Of a DNA stretch of 58,545 nt, positions 44,634 to 53,310 are shown piece after piece. The notes under the pieces were generated by a model. It had not been told where the DNA came from. It was given only the letters and a program-made list of their open reading frames with translations, and ran no database searches. The translations under genes and the position numbers were made by a program. The stretch's first letter is position 1; every line of letters starts with the position of its first letter. The DNA comes from CPC320 sp002684375 (GTDB lineage: Bacteria > Pseudomonadota > Alphaproteobacteria > Rhodobacterales > Rhodobacteraceae), in the NCBI GenBank assembly GCA_965662545.1, contig CBFIHZ010000025.1, positions 1 to 58,545 on the forward strand, written 5' to 3'.

Positions 44634-44666
44634 AAAAAAAGCCGCACAAACCAATGTGCGACTTTT
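44634..44666 (-). terminator. Rho-independent terminator of rpmI-rplT
   Basis: On the minus strand, TGTGCG-type arms at 44655-44660 and 44643-44648 (CGCACA) form a stem with a 6-nt loop, extended by A/T pairs, followed by a run of seven T. It starts about 20 bp after the rplT stop and ends just before the methyltransferase ribosome-binding site. Confidence 0.88.
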
Positions 44667-44685
44667 CATACGATATTTTGCAGGC

Positions 44686-45048
44686 TTAAGCCAGCGCGGC
44701 CTGTGCCTTTACAACAATGGCTGTGAAGGCGTCCGGCTCGTGCACGGCAAGGTCGGCGAGAACCTTGCGGTCCACTTCAATCCCGGCCAAATTCAAACCA
44801 TTGATAAAGCGCGAATACGTCAGCGCCTCATCATGGGCGCGTACCGCCGCATTGATCCGTTGAATCCACAAAGCGCGGAAGTTGCGCTTGCGGTTATGAC
44901 GATCGCGGGTCGCATATTGATTGGCCTTATCGACCGCCTGTGCAGCAACCTTGAAGGTGTTCTTGCGACGGCCATAATAGCCTTTCGCCGCAGTGGTTAT
45001 TTTTTTATGACGGGCGTGGGTAACGGTCCCACCTTTAACACGTGACAT
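44686..45048 (-). CDS. rplT: 50S ribosomal protein L20
   Basis: A 120-residue basic protein with the L20 start MSRVKGGTVTHARHKKITTAAKGYYGRRKN and the RDRHNRKRNFRALWIQRINAA block. It follows rpmI by 14 bp and is ended by a strong terminator. Confidence 0.97.
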   Translation of the reverse strand: MSRVKGGTVTHARHKKITTAAKGYYGRRKNTFKVAAQAVDKANQYATRDRHNRKRNFRALWIQRINAAVRAHDEALTYSRFINGLNLAGIEVDRKVLADLAVHEPDAFTAIVVKAQAALA

Positions 45049-45062
45049 TGATCAAATCCTCC

Positions 45063-45263
45063 TTAGCGCGAGTAGGGCATCATCGACTTGATGATTTTCT
45101 CATCAGGTGCCGACAGTGTGGTTGTTCCGCGCGCTGTGCGGATAAACTTGGTGCTGCGTTTGATCATACCGTGGCGCTTACCGGCTTGGCCGGCCACCAC
45201 GCGGCCACTGGCCGTCACTTTGAACCGCTTTTTGCAGCTCGATTTCGTCTTCATTTTGGGCAT
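45063..45263 (-). CDS. rpmI: 50S ribosomal protein L35
   Basis: A 66-residue basic protein, MPKMKTKSSCKKRFKVTASG at the start, typical of L35. The ATG follows GGAGACGG. infC is not next to it; pyk precedes it. A TTGACA-like element on the minus strand at 45356-45351 may belong to its promoter. Confidence 0.96.
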   Translation of the reverse strand: MPKMKTKSSCKKRFKVTASGRVVAGQAGKRHGMIKRSTKFIRTARGTTTLSAPDEKIIKSMMPYSR

Positions 45264-45401
45264 TTCCGTCTCCTATCAATCAAAGTCGGTCATTACACGG
45301 CTCGGCATGCCTCTGTGGCCGGACGTGCGTACGAACCAGTCGTATATGCCTGTCAACCCGAACTGGCAAGCCCAAATCAGACCCCACAGCGTGTCAAACT
45401 G

Positions 45402-46847
45402 TTATTCAGAATCTGTATCTGACAACAAACGCTCATCACAGGACGCCACCCGCAAAATATTGGTCGTGCCTTCAACGTTAAATGGCACCCCTGCGGTCAC
45501 CACAATTTTATCGTCAGCCGTGCCATACCCTTGTTCGCGCGCCACTTTTGCGGCAGCGAAAACCGCCATTTTAAACCGGTGCACTGCTTCAACCAGCACA
45601 CAGTGCGTGCCCCAGGTCAACGCCAACCGGCGCCCAGTACCAACCAGTGGTGAAAGTGCCAAAATTGGCACCCCCGGACGTTCACGCGCGGTCAAAAGCG
45701 CCGTGGTGCCCGATTGGGTAAAGCAACAGATCGCCTTAATATCGGCATTTTCGGCAATCTCCCGCGCGGCCGAGACGATCCCGTCCGGGACCGTGATCCG
45801 CTCCCGGCGGCGAGACGAGTTCATGATCTCAACGTAGGTTGGGTCGCCTTCTACTTCGATGGCTACATTATGCATCGTGGTGACCGCCTCGATCGGAAAC
45901 GACCCTGCGGCAGATTCTGCCGAAAGCATAATCGCATCTGATCCTTCATAGATCGCGGTTGCAACATCCGACACCTCGGCCCGGGTCGGCATCGGCGAAT
46001 CGATCATCGATTCAAGCATCTGGGTCGCCACGATAACAGGCTTGGCCGCCGCCCGACATTTGCGCACCATGCGCTTCTGCATCGGTGGCACGTTTTGTAC
46101 TGGCAGCTCCACACCAAGGTCACCACGCGCCACCATAATGCCGTCAGACACTGTCAGGATTTCGTCAAAATTTTCTATGGCTGCCGGTTTTTCAATCTTA
46201 GAGATCACAGCCGCACGCCCGGCGATCAATTCCTTCGCCTCGGTCACATCACGAGGACGTTGCACAAACGACAAGGCCAACCAGTCAACCCCCAACTCAC
46301 AGACGAACTCCAGATCCTTGAGATCTTTCTCGGACAGTGCCGCGAGCGGCAGAACGACATCCGGCACATTCACGCCTTTGTGATTGGAAATAACCCCCCC
46401 GGCAATCACCCTACACTTGGCAAAATCAGCCCCGAATTCTTCGACCAAAAGGCGGATTTTTCCATCATTCACCAGCAGATGTGCGCCCACTTCAAGCGCT
46501 GAGAAAATCTCACGATGCGGCAGGCAGACCCGGTTAACATCACCATCGCGCGGGTCCAGATCCAGCTGAAAATACGCGCCCTCAACCAGTGTCTCCTGGC
46601 CATTTGCAAAAGTACCAACGCGCAGTTTTGGGCCCTGAAGATCGGCGAGAATGGCGATCGGACTTGCCAACTCTTTTTCAATTTCTCGAATGATACGGTG
46701 GCGCTCTCGAATTTCGGCATGGCTGCCATGGCTCATATTTAGGCGAAACACATCCGCACCAGCCTGATGCAAGTCTTTTATCACGTCATAGGTGCTGGAG
46801 GCCGGTCCCAATGTCGCAACAATTTTTACTTTTCTCAGATGTCTCAT
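45402..46847 (-). CDS. pyk: Pyruvate kinase
   Basis: A 481-residue glycolytic enzyme that transfers phosphate from phosphoenolpyruvate to ADP. Motifs: KIVATLGPAS (N-terminal), MSHGSHAEI, ILADLQGPKLRVG, VISKIEKPAAIENFDEI (catalytic Lys and Glu), MVARGDLGVELP and ATQMLESMIDSPMPTRAEVSDVATAIYEGSDAIMLSAESAAG. The C-terminal domain is present. A CAGGAGACAG site precedes the ATG. The first ATG is the conserved one. Confidence 0.97.
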   Translation of the reverse strand: MRHLRKVKIVATLGPASSTYDVIKDLHQAGADVFRLNMSHGSHAEIRERHRIIREIEKELASPIAILADLQGPKLRVGTFANGQETLVEGAYFQLDLDPRDGDVNRVCLPHREIFSALEVGAHLLVNDGKIRLLVEEFGADFAKCRVIAGGVISNHKGVNVPDVVLPLAALSEKDLKDLEFVCELGVDWLALSFVQRPRDVTEAKELIAGRAAVISKIEKPAAIENFDEILTVSDGIMVARGDLGVELPVQNVPPMQKRMVRKCRAAAKPVIVATQMLESMIDSPMPTRAEVSDVATAIYEGSDAIMLSAESAAGSFPIEAVTTMHNVAIEVEGDPTYVEIMNSSRRRERITVPDGIVSAAREIAENADIKAICCFTQSGTTALLTARERPGVPILALSPLVGTGRRLALTWGTHCVLVEAVHRFKMAVFAAAKVAREQGYGTADDKIVVTAGVPFNVEGTTNILRVASCDERLLSDTDSE

Positions 46848-47290
46848 TCCGCTGTCTCCTGCCGTTCCAAATTATGTTATCGCTAACAGTTCGAGTATAT
46901 CTGCGCTATCGCAAGCTTGTAATCAATCGCTATAATGACTGTTTACGAACTATAACACACCAATCGCACAGGTTGTGCATTATAGAAAGACGCCATCGCG
47001 GTCCAGCCTTTGACTGAGCTGATGCGACCATAGGACTATTCACGGGTTGCTTGAAATCGACCAGATCTGGTTATCCGCGCGCCTGGTCTTCTGCAGCTGC
47101 GATCCCTTACTATTTCGAATGCAAGTAGGACAAATTCATGCTTTCCAGATGTATAAAACCAAGCGTCAAACTTATATTCTTGCACGGAACCCACAAAACA
47201 AATCCGTCAAAAGATTGTTATGAACTCGGCTGGATCTATGTTCTAACACGCGAATGATACGGAAAGGCGATAAGACGTCAGGAGATTTTT
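46848..47290. other. Divergent intergenic region between pyk and the DUF1244 gene
   Basis: About 440 bp without a supported gene. It should hold the pyk promoter on the left and the promoter of the DUF1244 gene on the right, which begins just after an AGGAG at 47280-47284. No operator-like repeat was recognised. Confidence 0.45.
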
Positions 47291-47611
47291 ATGGATAAAC
47301 AAACACAGATCGAACTTGAAGCGGCTGCGTTTCGACAATTGCAGACGCATCTTATGCAAAAGCGCACAGACGTACAAAATATTGACCTGATGAATTTGGC
47401 AGGTTTCTGTCGCAACTGTCTATCGCGCTGGTACCAAGAAGCCGCGCAAGAGCGCGGAATTGACCTGTCAAAAGATGCCGCCCGCGAAAGCTTTTATGGC
47501 ATGAGTATGGCGCAGTGGAAGGCACAGTATCAAACTGAGGCCTCTCCAACTCAGAAACAGAGCTTTGACACCGCTTTTGCAGAGAATGTTTCGCCTGTGC
47601 AGAAATCTTAA
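47291..47611 (+). CDS. DUF1244 family protein
   Basis: A 106-residue protein with the DUF1244 signature HLMQKRTDVQNIDLMNLAGFCRNCLSRWYQEAA and ESFYGMSMAQWKAQYQ. The family is common in Proteobacteria; structures show a small helical fold of unknown function. The two conserved cysteines (FCRNC) are present. The start is supported by AGGAGATTT. Confidence 0.88.
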   Translation: MDKQTQIELEAAAFRQLQTHLMQKRTDVQNIDLMNLAGFCRNCLSRWYQEAAQERGIDLSKDAARESFYGMSMAQWKAQYQTEASPTQKQSFDTAFAENVSPVQKS

Positions 47612-47690
47612 AAAGACGACGCAGCCGACGCTTCAAGACGGCACCGGCTGGGCCGAGCCCATTATGGACCCGTGTCAAAGGCGATGGGAT

Positions 47691-47723
47691 TTGTCAGTCC
47701 GCAGAGGTTTTGTCAGTCCGCAG
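47691..47723. repeat. Short tandem repeat next to the transaminase stop codon
   Basis: TTGTCAGTCCGCAG occurs twice (47691-47704 and 47710-47723), a 19-bp period tandem duplication. It lies 3 bp beyond the stop of the D-amino-acid transaminase gene. Confidence 0.7.
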
Positions 47724-47725
47724 GT

Positions 47726-48589
47726 TCAAATTGCGACTTTACGCGTTTCCTCAAGGTATACTTCGCGCAGGCGGGTCGCCAACGGCCCAGGCACACCCTG
47801 CCCCAGTGAAACCCCGTCAATTTCGACAACCGGCATCACGAAGGTACTGGCAGACGTGATGAAAGCCTCGTCCGCCAGTTGGGCTTCAGCTAAGGTGAAG
47901 CTGCGTTCCTCAACCTCCATCTGCACCTCTTGGGCAAAGCGCAGAACGGCCGCGCGGGTGATGCCATGTAGGATCTCTGTACCAAGATGACGGGTGATAA
48001 TTTTTCCGTTTTTGATAATATAAGCGTTATTGCTGGTGCCCTCGGTGACAAAGCCATCCTCGATCATCCACGCATCATCAGCACCGGCTTTTTTTGCCAT
48101 CATCTTACCCATTGACGGATAGAGCAGCTGCACGGTTTTGATATCGCGCCGACCCCAGCGGATGTCATCAATACTGATCACTTTGATGCCTTTTTTCGCC
48201 GCCGGGCTTTCGGCCAGGCCCGGTTTATTTTGAGTGAACAAAACCAATGTCGGTGCGGTTTGTTCAGGGTCGGGAAAGGCAAAATCACGATCCGCAGGCG
48301 CGCCTCGCGTGATTTGCAAATAGATCAATCCCTCGTTGATACCGTTGCGGGTCACCAACTCACGGTGAATGCTCAACAACTCATCCATCGTGACCGGACT
48401 GACCATGTCTAATTCATCTAATGACCGCTCCAGCCGCTTGGCATGGCCGGCAAAATCAATCAATTTGCCATCCAGAACACTGGTCACCTCATAAACGCCA
48501 TCTGCCATAAGAAAGCCACGGTCGAAAATCGACACTTTGGCCTCGGTTTCAGGCAGGTAATCGCCATTCAAATAAACGGTTCTGTTCAT
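47726..48589 (-). CDS. D-amino-acid transaminase (class IV)
   Basis: A 287-residue fold-type IV PLP aminotransferase beginning MNRTVYLNGDYLPETEAKVS. The PLP lysine region is RRDIKTVQLLYPSMGKMMA, and the phosphate-binding EGTSNNAYI block and HGITRAAVLRFA follow. The FDRGFLMADGVYEV segment fits D-amino-acid transaminases rather than branched-chain enzymes. It would transfer amino groups between D-amino acids and 2-oxoglutarate, giving D-glutamate. It is the third gene after dgcN and dgcA on the same strand, so it can feed D-glutamate into that route. The start at 48589 gives the family-typical N-terminus. Confidence 0.88.
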   Translation of the reverse strand: MNRTVYLNGDYLPETEAKVSIFDRGFLMADGVYEVTSVLDGKLIDFAGHAKRLERSLDELDMVSPVTMDELLSIHRELVTRNGINEGLIYLQITRGAPADRDFAFPDPEQTAPTLVLFTQNKPGLAESPAAKKGIKVISIDDIRWGRRDIKTVQLLYPSMGKMMAKKAGADDAWMIEDGFVTEGTSNNAYIIKNGKIITRHLGTEILHGITRAAVLRFAQEVQMEVEERSFTLAEAQLADEAFITSASTFVMPVVEIDGVSLGQGVPGPLATRLREVYLEETRKVAI

Positions 48590-48653
48590 CAGGAGGTCTC
48601 CCTTTCGGTCTGTCATAAATCTGTCCAATCACCCTGTCAGCGCAGGGACGTAG

Positions 48654-49619
48654 CTAACCCCAAAGCGCCGCCTCAGGCGGATAAACACCAAGGCGATCAT
48701 AGCCCAGCACGTGATCGCGGTCTTCGGACAGAAGCAGCGGCGCGTCAAGGTCTGTCACAGCCGCACCCTGCGCTACCAATGTTGCAGGCGCCATCGCCAG
48801 AGAAGATCCCATCATACAGCCAGTCATCACAGCGTATCCTTCCGCCAAAGCCATCTGGCGCAGCGCCAAGGCCTCGGTCAAACCACCGGTTTTATCGAGC
48901 TTGATATTCACCATATCGTATTTTCCAGCCAAATGCGGCAGGCTGGCACGGTCGTGACAACTTTCATCAGCACAAACCGGTACCGGTCGCGCCATGCCCA
49001 AAAGGGCGTCATCGTCACCGGCAGGCAGAGGCTGCTCTACCAAGGCAACACCAAGCCGCTGAAGATGCGGGGCCAGATCGGTATACACCTCTGCGCTCCA
49101 ACCTTCATTGGCGTCAACGATGATCTTTGTGTCAGGCGCACCGGCCCGCACCGCTTGCAAGCGCGGCATATCATCCGCGGTACCAAGCTTTATTTTCAAC
49201 AGCGGGCGATGGGCATGTTTGGCCGCCTCTGCGCGCATTTTTTCAGGTGTATCAAGCGACAGGGTATAAGCGGTCAGCTCTGGCCCTGGCGCCGAAAGCC
49301 CCGCCAATTGCCAGACCCGTCGGCCAGTCTGTTTTGCCTCAAGATCCCAAAGTGCACAGTCAACCGCATTGCGCGCGGCTCCGGCAGGCATCACATCCTG
49401 AAGTGTGGCACGGCCGATCCCATCCGGCAACTCCGCAATCAATGCAGTGACGTTTTCAAGGGTTTCGCCATAGCGCGCATAGGGCACGCATTCGCCCCAT
49501 CCAGTTATGCCGCCACGTGTGACCCGCACGGTCAACACGTTTATTTCGCTGCGCGACCCGCGCGAGATTGTGAAAACCTGTGCCAGTTTGAACCGGTCAT
49601 GCGTTACCGAAATTGTCAT
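48654..49619 (-). CDS. dgcA: N-acetyl-D-glutamate racemase DgcA (dipeptide-epimerase family)
   Basis: A 321-residue enolase-superfamily enzyme of the L-Ala-D/L-Glu epimerase group. The catalytic acid/base lysine pair is in LLKIKLG (K142, K144), metal ligands are D169 (VDANEGW), E195 (VEQPLP) and D218 (CADES), and the second lysine lies in NIKLDKTGG (K240 or K243). Sitting directly downstream of the DUF1611 gene dgcN, it matches DgcA, reported to epimerise N-acetyl-D-glutamate to N-acetyl-L-glutamate. The general annotation dipeptide epimerase is the alternative. The start at 49619 lies 68 bp after dgcN. Confidence 0.85.
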   Translation of the reverse strand: MTISVTHDRFKLAQVFTISRGSRSEINVLTVRVTRGGITGWGECVPYARYGETLENVTALIAELPDGIGRATLQDVMPAGAARNAVDCALWDLEAKQTGRRVWQLAGLSAPGPELTAYTLSLDTPEKMRAEAAKHAHRPLLKIKLGTADDMPRLQAVRAGAPDTKIIVDANEGWSAEVYTDLAPHLQRLGVALVEQPLPAGDDDALLGMARPVPVCADESCHDRASLPHLAGKYDMVNIKLDKTGGLTEALALRQMALAEGYAVMTGCMMGSSLAMAPATLVAQGAAVTDLDAPLLLSEDRDHVLGYDRLGVYPPEAALWG

Positions 49620-49687
49620 ATCACTGACCTCTCTTTCGCCACCCCTTATCAGGCTGCGCCTGTCAAAACCTTTTGTGTCAGCAAACC

Positions 49688-50692
49688 TTACCCCAGCGCT
49701 GCAAGCGCGTCGACCAAACGCTCAGCACCATGGCGAAACGGATCCACCGCTGGCAGACCAAGCTCTGCCTCTACAGTCGCCAGATAGGTTTTCGCCTCTG
49801 CCTCGCTCAGGTGCTGCGTGTTGACCGATATACCAACAACTTGACAGGCCGGGTTGGCAACTTTCGCCAAGCTCAGCGCTAGATCGCGCACCGCAGCCAT
49901 ACTCGGCAATTGGTACCCGGGCAAACCACGCATGTGATCACGGGTCGGTTCATGACACAGCACCAAAGCATCGGGCTGCCCACCATGGATCAGCGCCAGC
50001 GTAACCCCCGAATACGACACATGAAACAGGCTGCCTTGGCCCTCAATGATATCCCAGTGGTCTGGGTCGTTGTCAGGGCTCAAATGTTCAATCGAGCCCG
50101 CCATGAAATCAGCGATAACCGCATCCAAAGGCACACCGCCACCAGTGATCAAAATTCCAGTCTGACCGGTCGCACGGAAGGTTGACTTCATGCCGCGGGC
50201 CCGCATCTCTGCGTCAACCGCAAGGGCCGTGTACATCTTGCCCACCGAGCAATCCGTGCCAACAGCGAGCATACGTTTACCACTGCGAGGCACACCATTT
50301 GCGATAGGGTATTCCTCAGTCGGGACCCGCACATCGACCAAGCGACGTCCTTGCGCATTGGCGACGGCAACCAAGTCGGGTTCATCCCGCAAAAGGTTGT
50401 GCAGACCAGAAGCGATATCAAATCCTGCTTCAAGCGCGGCCAGAAGAACCTCTTTCCACGCTGCCGAAATCACGCCACCGCGATTTGCCACACCGATCAC
50501 CAGCGTTTTGGCGCCAGCCGCTTTGGCCTGCTCAAGCGTCATGTCAGCCAAGCCCAAGTCGGCGTTGCAGCCCGCCATACGGAACTGCGCGACTGCGTTT
50601 TCAGGGCGCCAGTCTTTAATGCCCTGAGCAACTTTGGCGGCTAACTGATCCGGCGCGTCGCCGAGGAAGAGAAGATAGGGTGTTTTGATCAT
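49688..50692 (-). CDS. dgcN: D-glutamate N-acetyltransferase DgcN (DUF1611)
   Basis: A 334-residue DUF1611 protein, MIKTPYLLFLGDAPDQLAAK at the start. The N-terminal domain contains GFDIASGLHNLL, and the P-loop domain has GTDCSVGKMYT (145-155), ATGQTG, EGQGSLFH and GGQPDALVL. DgcN of marine Proteobacteria is described as acetylating D-glutamate, after which DgcA epimerises the product. The start at 50692 follows TGAGG, 15 codons inside the longest open frame. It is the first gene of the dgcN-dgcA-transaminase operon. A second DUF1611 gene lies at 15.3 kb. Confidence 0.86.
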   Translation of the reverse strand: MIKTPYLLFLGDAPDQLAAKVAQGIKDWRPENAVAQFRMAGCNADLGLADMTLEQAKAAGAKTLVIGVANRGGVISAAWKEVLLAALEAGFDIASGLHNLLRDEPDLVAVANAQGRRLVDVRVPTEEYPIANGVPRSGKRMLAVGTDCSVGKMYTALAVDAEMRARGMKSTFRATGQTGILITGGGVPLDAVIADFMAGSIEHLSPDNDPDHWDIIEGQGSLFHVSYSGVTLALIHGGQPDALVLCHEPTRDHMRGLPGYQLPSMAAVRDLALSLAKVANPACQVVGISVNTQHLSEAEAKTYLATVEAELGLPAVDPFRHGAERLVDALAALG

Positions 50693-50864
50693 CGAATCCA
50701 ACCTCATGAAATTTCGACCCAAATCTTCTAACATCACGAGCGGAATTGATATGCAAAATCATTATTATTTTTTTAATTTAGTGAATATAAATCTGTTTTT
50801 TATTATTTTTCCGCAAGAAAATTCGATATATTCGTTTATTGACAGTCAAACCCACCAAAGCTGG

Positions 50865-50894
50865 TTGCAGTAATTGCAAAAGTCTCTTGCAGGG
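50865..50894. promoter_or_regulatory. TTGCA repeat cluster upstream of mcl1
   Basis: TTGCA occurs at 50865, 50874 and 50887 within 30 bp, between the divergent dgcN and mcl1 genes. Regulators of short-chain acyl-CoA metabolism in Rhodobacter bind TTTGCAAA pairs; these copies deviate from that pattern in sequence and spacing, so the link is weak. They are nonetheless well placed to regulate mcl1. Confidence 0.3.
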
Positions 50895-50958
50895 AGATAG
50901 GTAATTTAATACCAACATTAAACGTTAAAACGTCAAATAATTACCGAAGGAATGCGTT

Positions 50959-51930
50959 ATGTCATTTCGCTTGCAACCAACTCCACCTGCACGTCCGAAC
51001 CGATGCCAGTTGTTTGGTCCGGGATCACGGCCAGCTATATTTGGGAAAATGGCCGCCAGTGCAGCGGATGTGATCAATCTCGACCTTGAGGATTCTGTTG
51101 CGCCAAGTGATAAAAACAGTGCACGCGTCAACATAATCAAAGCGCTGCAGGATGTGGATTGGGGCAGCAAAACCATATCCGTACGGATAAACGGTCTGGA
51201 CAGCCCCTATTGGTATCGCGATGTGATCGATGTTTTAGAGCAGAGCGGCGGGCGCTTAGATCAAATCATGATCCCCAAGGTTGGCTGCGCCGCAGATATC
51301 TATGCGGTGGATGCTTTGGTCACTGCAATTGAAGCAGCCACTGGTCGCAGCAAACCGATTAATTTTGAGGTCATTATCGAGTCTGCCGCTGGCATTTCCC
51401 ATGTCGAAGAGATCGCCGCCAGCAGCCCCCGCCTGCAAGCCATGAGCCTTGGCGCCGCAGATTTTGCCGCGTCCATGGGCATGGCCACAACGGGCATCGG
51501 TGGCACACAATCAAACTACTACATGTTGCACGAGGGGGTGAAACACTGGGCCGACCCTTGGCATTGGGCACAGACGGCTATTGTCGCAGCCTGCAGAAGC
51601 CACGGCATCTTACCAGTAGACGGCCCGTTTGGTGATTTTTCCGACAGTGCCGGATTTCGCGCCCAAGCCCTGCGCTCTGCCACGCTCGGGATGGTTGGGA
51701 AATGGGCCATTCACCCCAAACAAATCGCACTGTGCAACGAGGTTTTTACGCCCTCAGAAGCCAATGTGGCCGAGGCACGCGAGATTTTAGCGGCAATGGC
51801 GACGGCCAAAGCCAATGGAGAAGGCGCAACTGTTTACAAAGGCCGATTGGTGGATATTGCATCGATCAAGCAGGCCGAAGTCATCGTGCGGCAATCAGAA
51901 ATGATCCAAAGCGCCCATAAACCAGATTGA
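50959..51930 (+). CDS. mcl1: L-malyl-CoA/beta-methylmalyl-CoA lyase
   Basis: A 323-residue CitE-like TIM-barrel lyase, MSFRLQPTPPARPNRCQLFGPG at the start, very like the Rhodobacter enzyme. Key blocks: NLDLEDSVAPSDK (metal-binding Asp/Glu region), SVRINGLDSP, IMIPKVG, FEVIIESAAGI (Glu ligand), AMSLGAADFAASMG (Asp ligand) and GMVGKWAIHPKQIAL. It cleaves beta-methylmalyl-CoA to glyoxylate and propionyl-CoA and condenses or cleaves malyl-CoA in the ethylmalonyl-CoA pathway for acetate and C2 assimilation. An AAGGA ribosome-binding site precedes the ATG. accA follows after 112 bp on the same strand. Confidence 0.94.
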   Translation: MSFRLQPTPPARPNRCQLFGPGSRPAIFGKMAASAADVINLDLEDSVAPSDKNSARVNIIKALQDVDWGSKTISVRINGLDSPYWYRDVIDVLEQSGGRLDQIMIPKVGCAADIYAVDALVTAIEAATGRSKPINFEVIIESAAGISHVEEIAASSPRLQAMSLGAADFAASMGMATTGIGGTQSNYYMLHEGVKHWADPWHWAQTAIVAACRSHGILPVDGPFGDFSDSAGFRAQALRSATLGMVGKWAIHPKQIALCNEVFTPSEANVAEAREILAAMATAKANGEGATVYKGRLVDIASIKQAEVIVRQSEMIQSAHKPD

Positions 51931-52042
51931 AATAGTCTTTAATACAACAGGCCCGGCGCAAACATTGCAACACCCGGCGTCTGTTGAGTTGCATCTAACA
52001 GCGACTGCCGCCATATATCGGAGAGCAGTTTTGGAGATAGCG

Positions 52043-53005
52043 ATGACCAATTACCTCAATTTTGAAAAACCACTGGCCGAAATCGAAGGTAAAGCCGAAG
52101 AGCTGCGGGCTTTGGCGCGTCAAAATGCGGAAATGGACATTGAGGCCGAGGCCGAAGCTTTGGATGCAAAAGCTGCCGAACTTCTGAAAACGCTCTATAG
52201 CGACCTAACACCTTGGCGAAAATGTCAAGTGGCACGGCATCAGGACCGTCCTCATTGCAAAGATTATATCAGTCATCTTTTCGACGATTACACACCGCTG
52301 GCCGGCGACCGTAACTTTGCTGACGATCATGCGGTTATGGGCGGGTTGGCGCGGTTTTCTGGCACGCCCGTCATGGTGATTGGCCATGAAAAAGGTGCTG
52401 ACACCAAGTCCCGTATCAGCCGAAATTTTGGTATGGCCCGTCCGGAAGGATATCGCAAAGCCATCAGACTGATGGATATGGCCGATAAATTCAATTTGCC
52501 AGTGATTACGCTTGTCGACACCCCCGGCGCCTATCCCGGCAAAGGCGCGGAAGAGCGTGGCCAATCCGAAGCGATTGCGCGCTCGACTGAGAAATGCCTG
52601 CAGATTGGCGTGCCGTTGATCAGCGTCATTATTGGCGAGGGCGGATCTGGTGGCGCAGTGGCCTTTGCCACAGCAAACCGGGTCGCAATGTTGGAGCATT
52701 CGATCTATTCGGTAATCAGCCCAGAGGGGTGCGCCTCGATCCTGTGGAAGGATGCCGAGAAAACCCGCGAGGCGGCTGAAGCACTGCGCCTGACTGCGCA
52801 GGATCTGGCCAAGCTTGGGGTCAATGATCAAGTTATCAGCGAACCCCTGGGTGGTGCCCACCGTGACCGCGATATGACCCTTGAGGCTGTACGGTCAGCG
52901 ATTGCTGACATGCTGGCCGAACTGTCACAAAAAAACCGCAGCCAACTCTTGGCCGACCGGCGAAAGAAATATCTTAAAATGGGGATGACTGGGCTGGCGG
53001 CATAG
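52043..53005 (+). CDS. accA: Acetyl-CoA carboxylase carboxyltransferase subunit alpha
   Basis: A 320-residue subunit starting MTNYLNFEKPLAEIEGKAEEL. Crotonase-fold motifs: PEGYRKAIRLMDMADKFNLPVITLVDTPGAYPGKGAEERGQ, then IIGEGGSGGAVAFA and MLEHSIYSVISPEGCASILWKD. It carries out the second half-reaction of malonyl-CoA synthesis with AccD. The start at 52043 follows GGAGATAG; the open frame upstream (from 51965) is not family-like. A long gene-free stretch follows. Confidence 0.96.
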   Translation: MTNYLNFEKPLAEIEGKAEELRALARQNAEMDIEAEAEALDAKAAELLKTLYSDLTPWRKCQVARHQDRPHCKDYISHLFDDYTPLAGDRNFADDHAVMGGLARFSGTPVMVIGHEKGADTKSRISRNFGMARPEGYRKAIRLMDMADKFNLPVITLVDTPGAYPGKGAEERGQSEAIARSTEKCLQIGVPLISVIIGEGGSGGAVAFATANRVAMLEHSIYSVISPEGCASILWKDAEKTREAAEALRLTAQDLAKLGVNDQVISEPLGGAHRDRDMTLEAVRSAIADMLAELSQKNRSQLLADRRKKYLKMGMTGLAA

Positions 53006-53310
53006 GCGCCCCGCCTGAAGCCCCCCGTTCTGAGCGTATTGGTGGAAATCTGCTCTGGGCATCGCTGGACGGACTTACATCCTGAGCGTAAAGACCTCCT
53101 TTCATCACAAAAGCCGCGCTTTATGCGGTAAGCAGATCTGTGGTGACTTGCCATGCGAACGCATGCCGGACCCACTGCCACCAATTGCTCACTAAACTGC
53201 GCACCCGCCCAGTCGAACACTGCCACCATATATCATGGGATATATTTCACCCAAATAGACAGGAAGTTATCACAAAAAACATATAAAAGAGATATTAAAT
53301 TGGAAGTCTC
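53006..53310. other. Gene-free stretch after accA
   Basis: About 300 bp without a supported gene and without a clear T-run terminator. The region 53230-53310 is AT-rich and should have held the promoter and start of the decayed gfa gene; no ATG, GTG or TTG start in the gfa frame is present there. Confidence 0.45.

Noticed and set aside
47691..47723. CRISPR or larger repeat array
   Set aside because: Only two copies of a short unit with a 5-bp gap; no spacers and no cas genes anywhere in the window.
48711..49787. 358-codon plus-strand frame opposite dgcA
   Set aside because: The minus-strand frame has every catalytic residue of the enolase-type epimerases; the plus frame has no motif.
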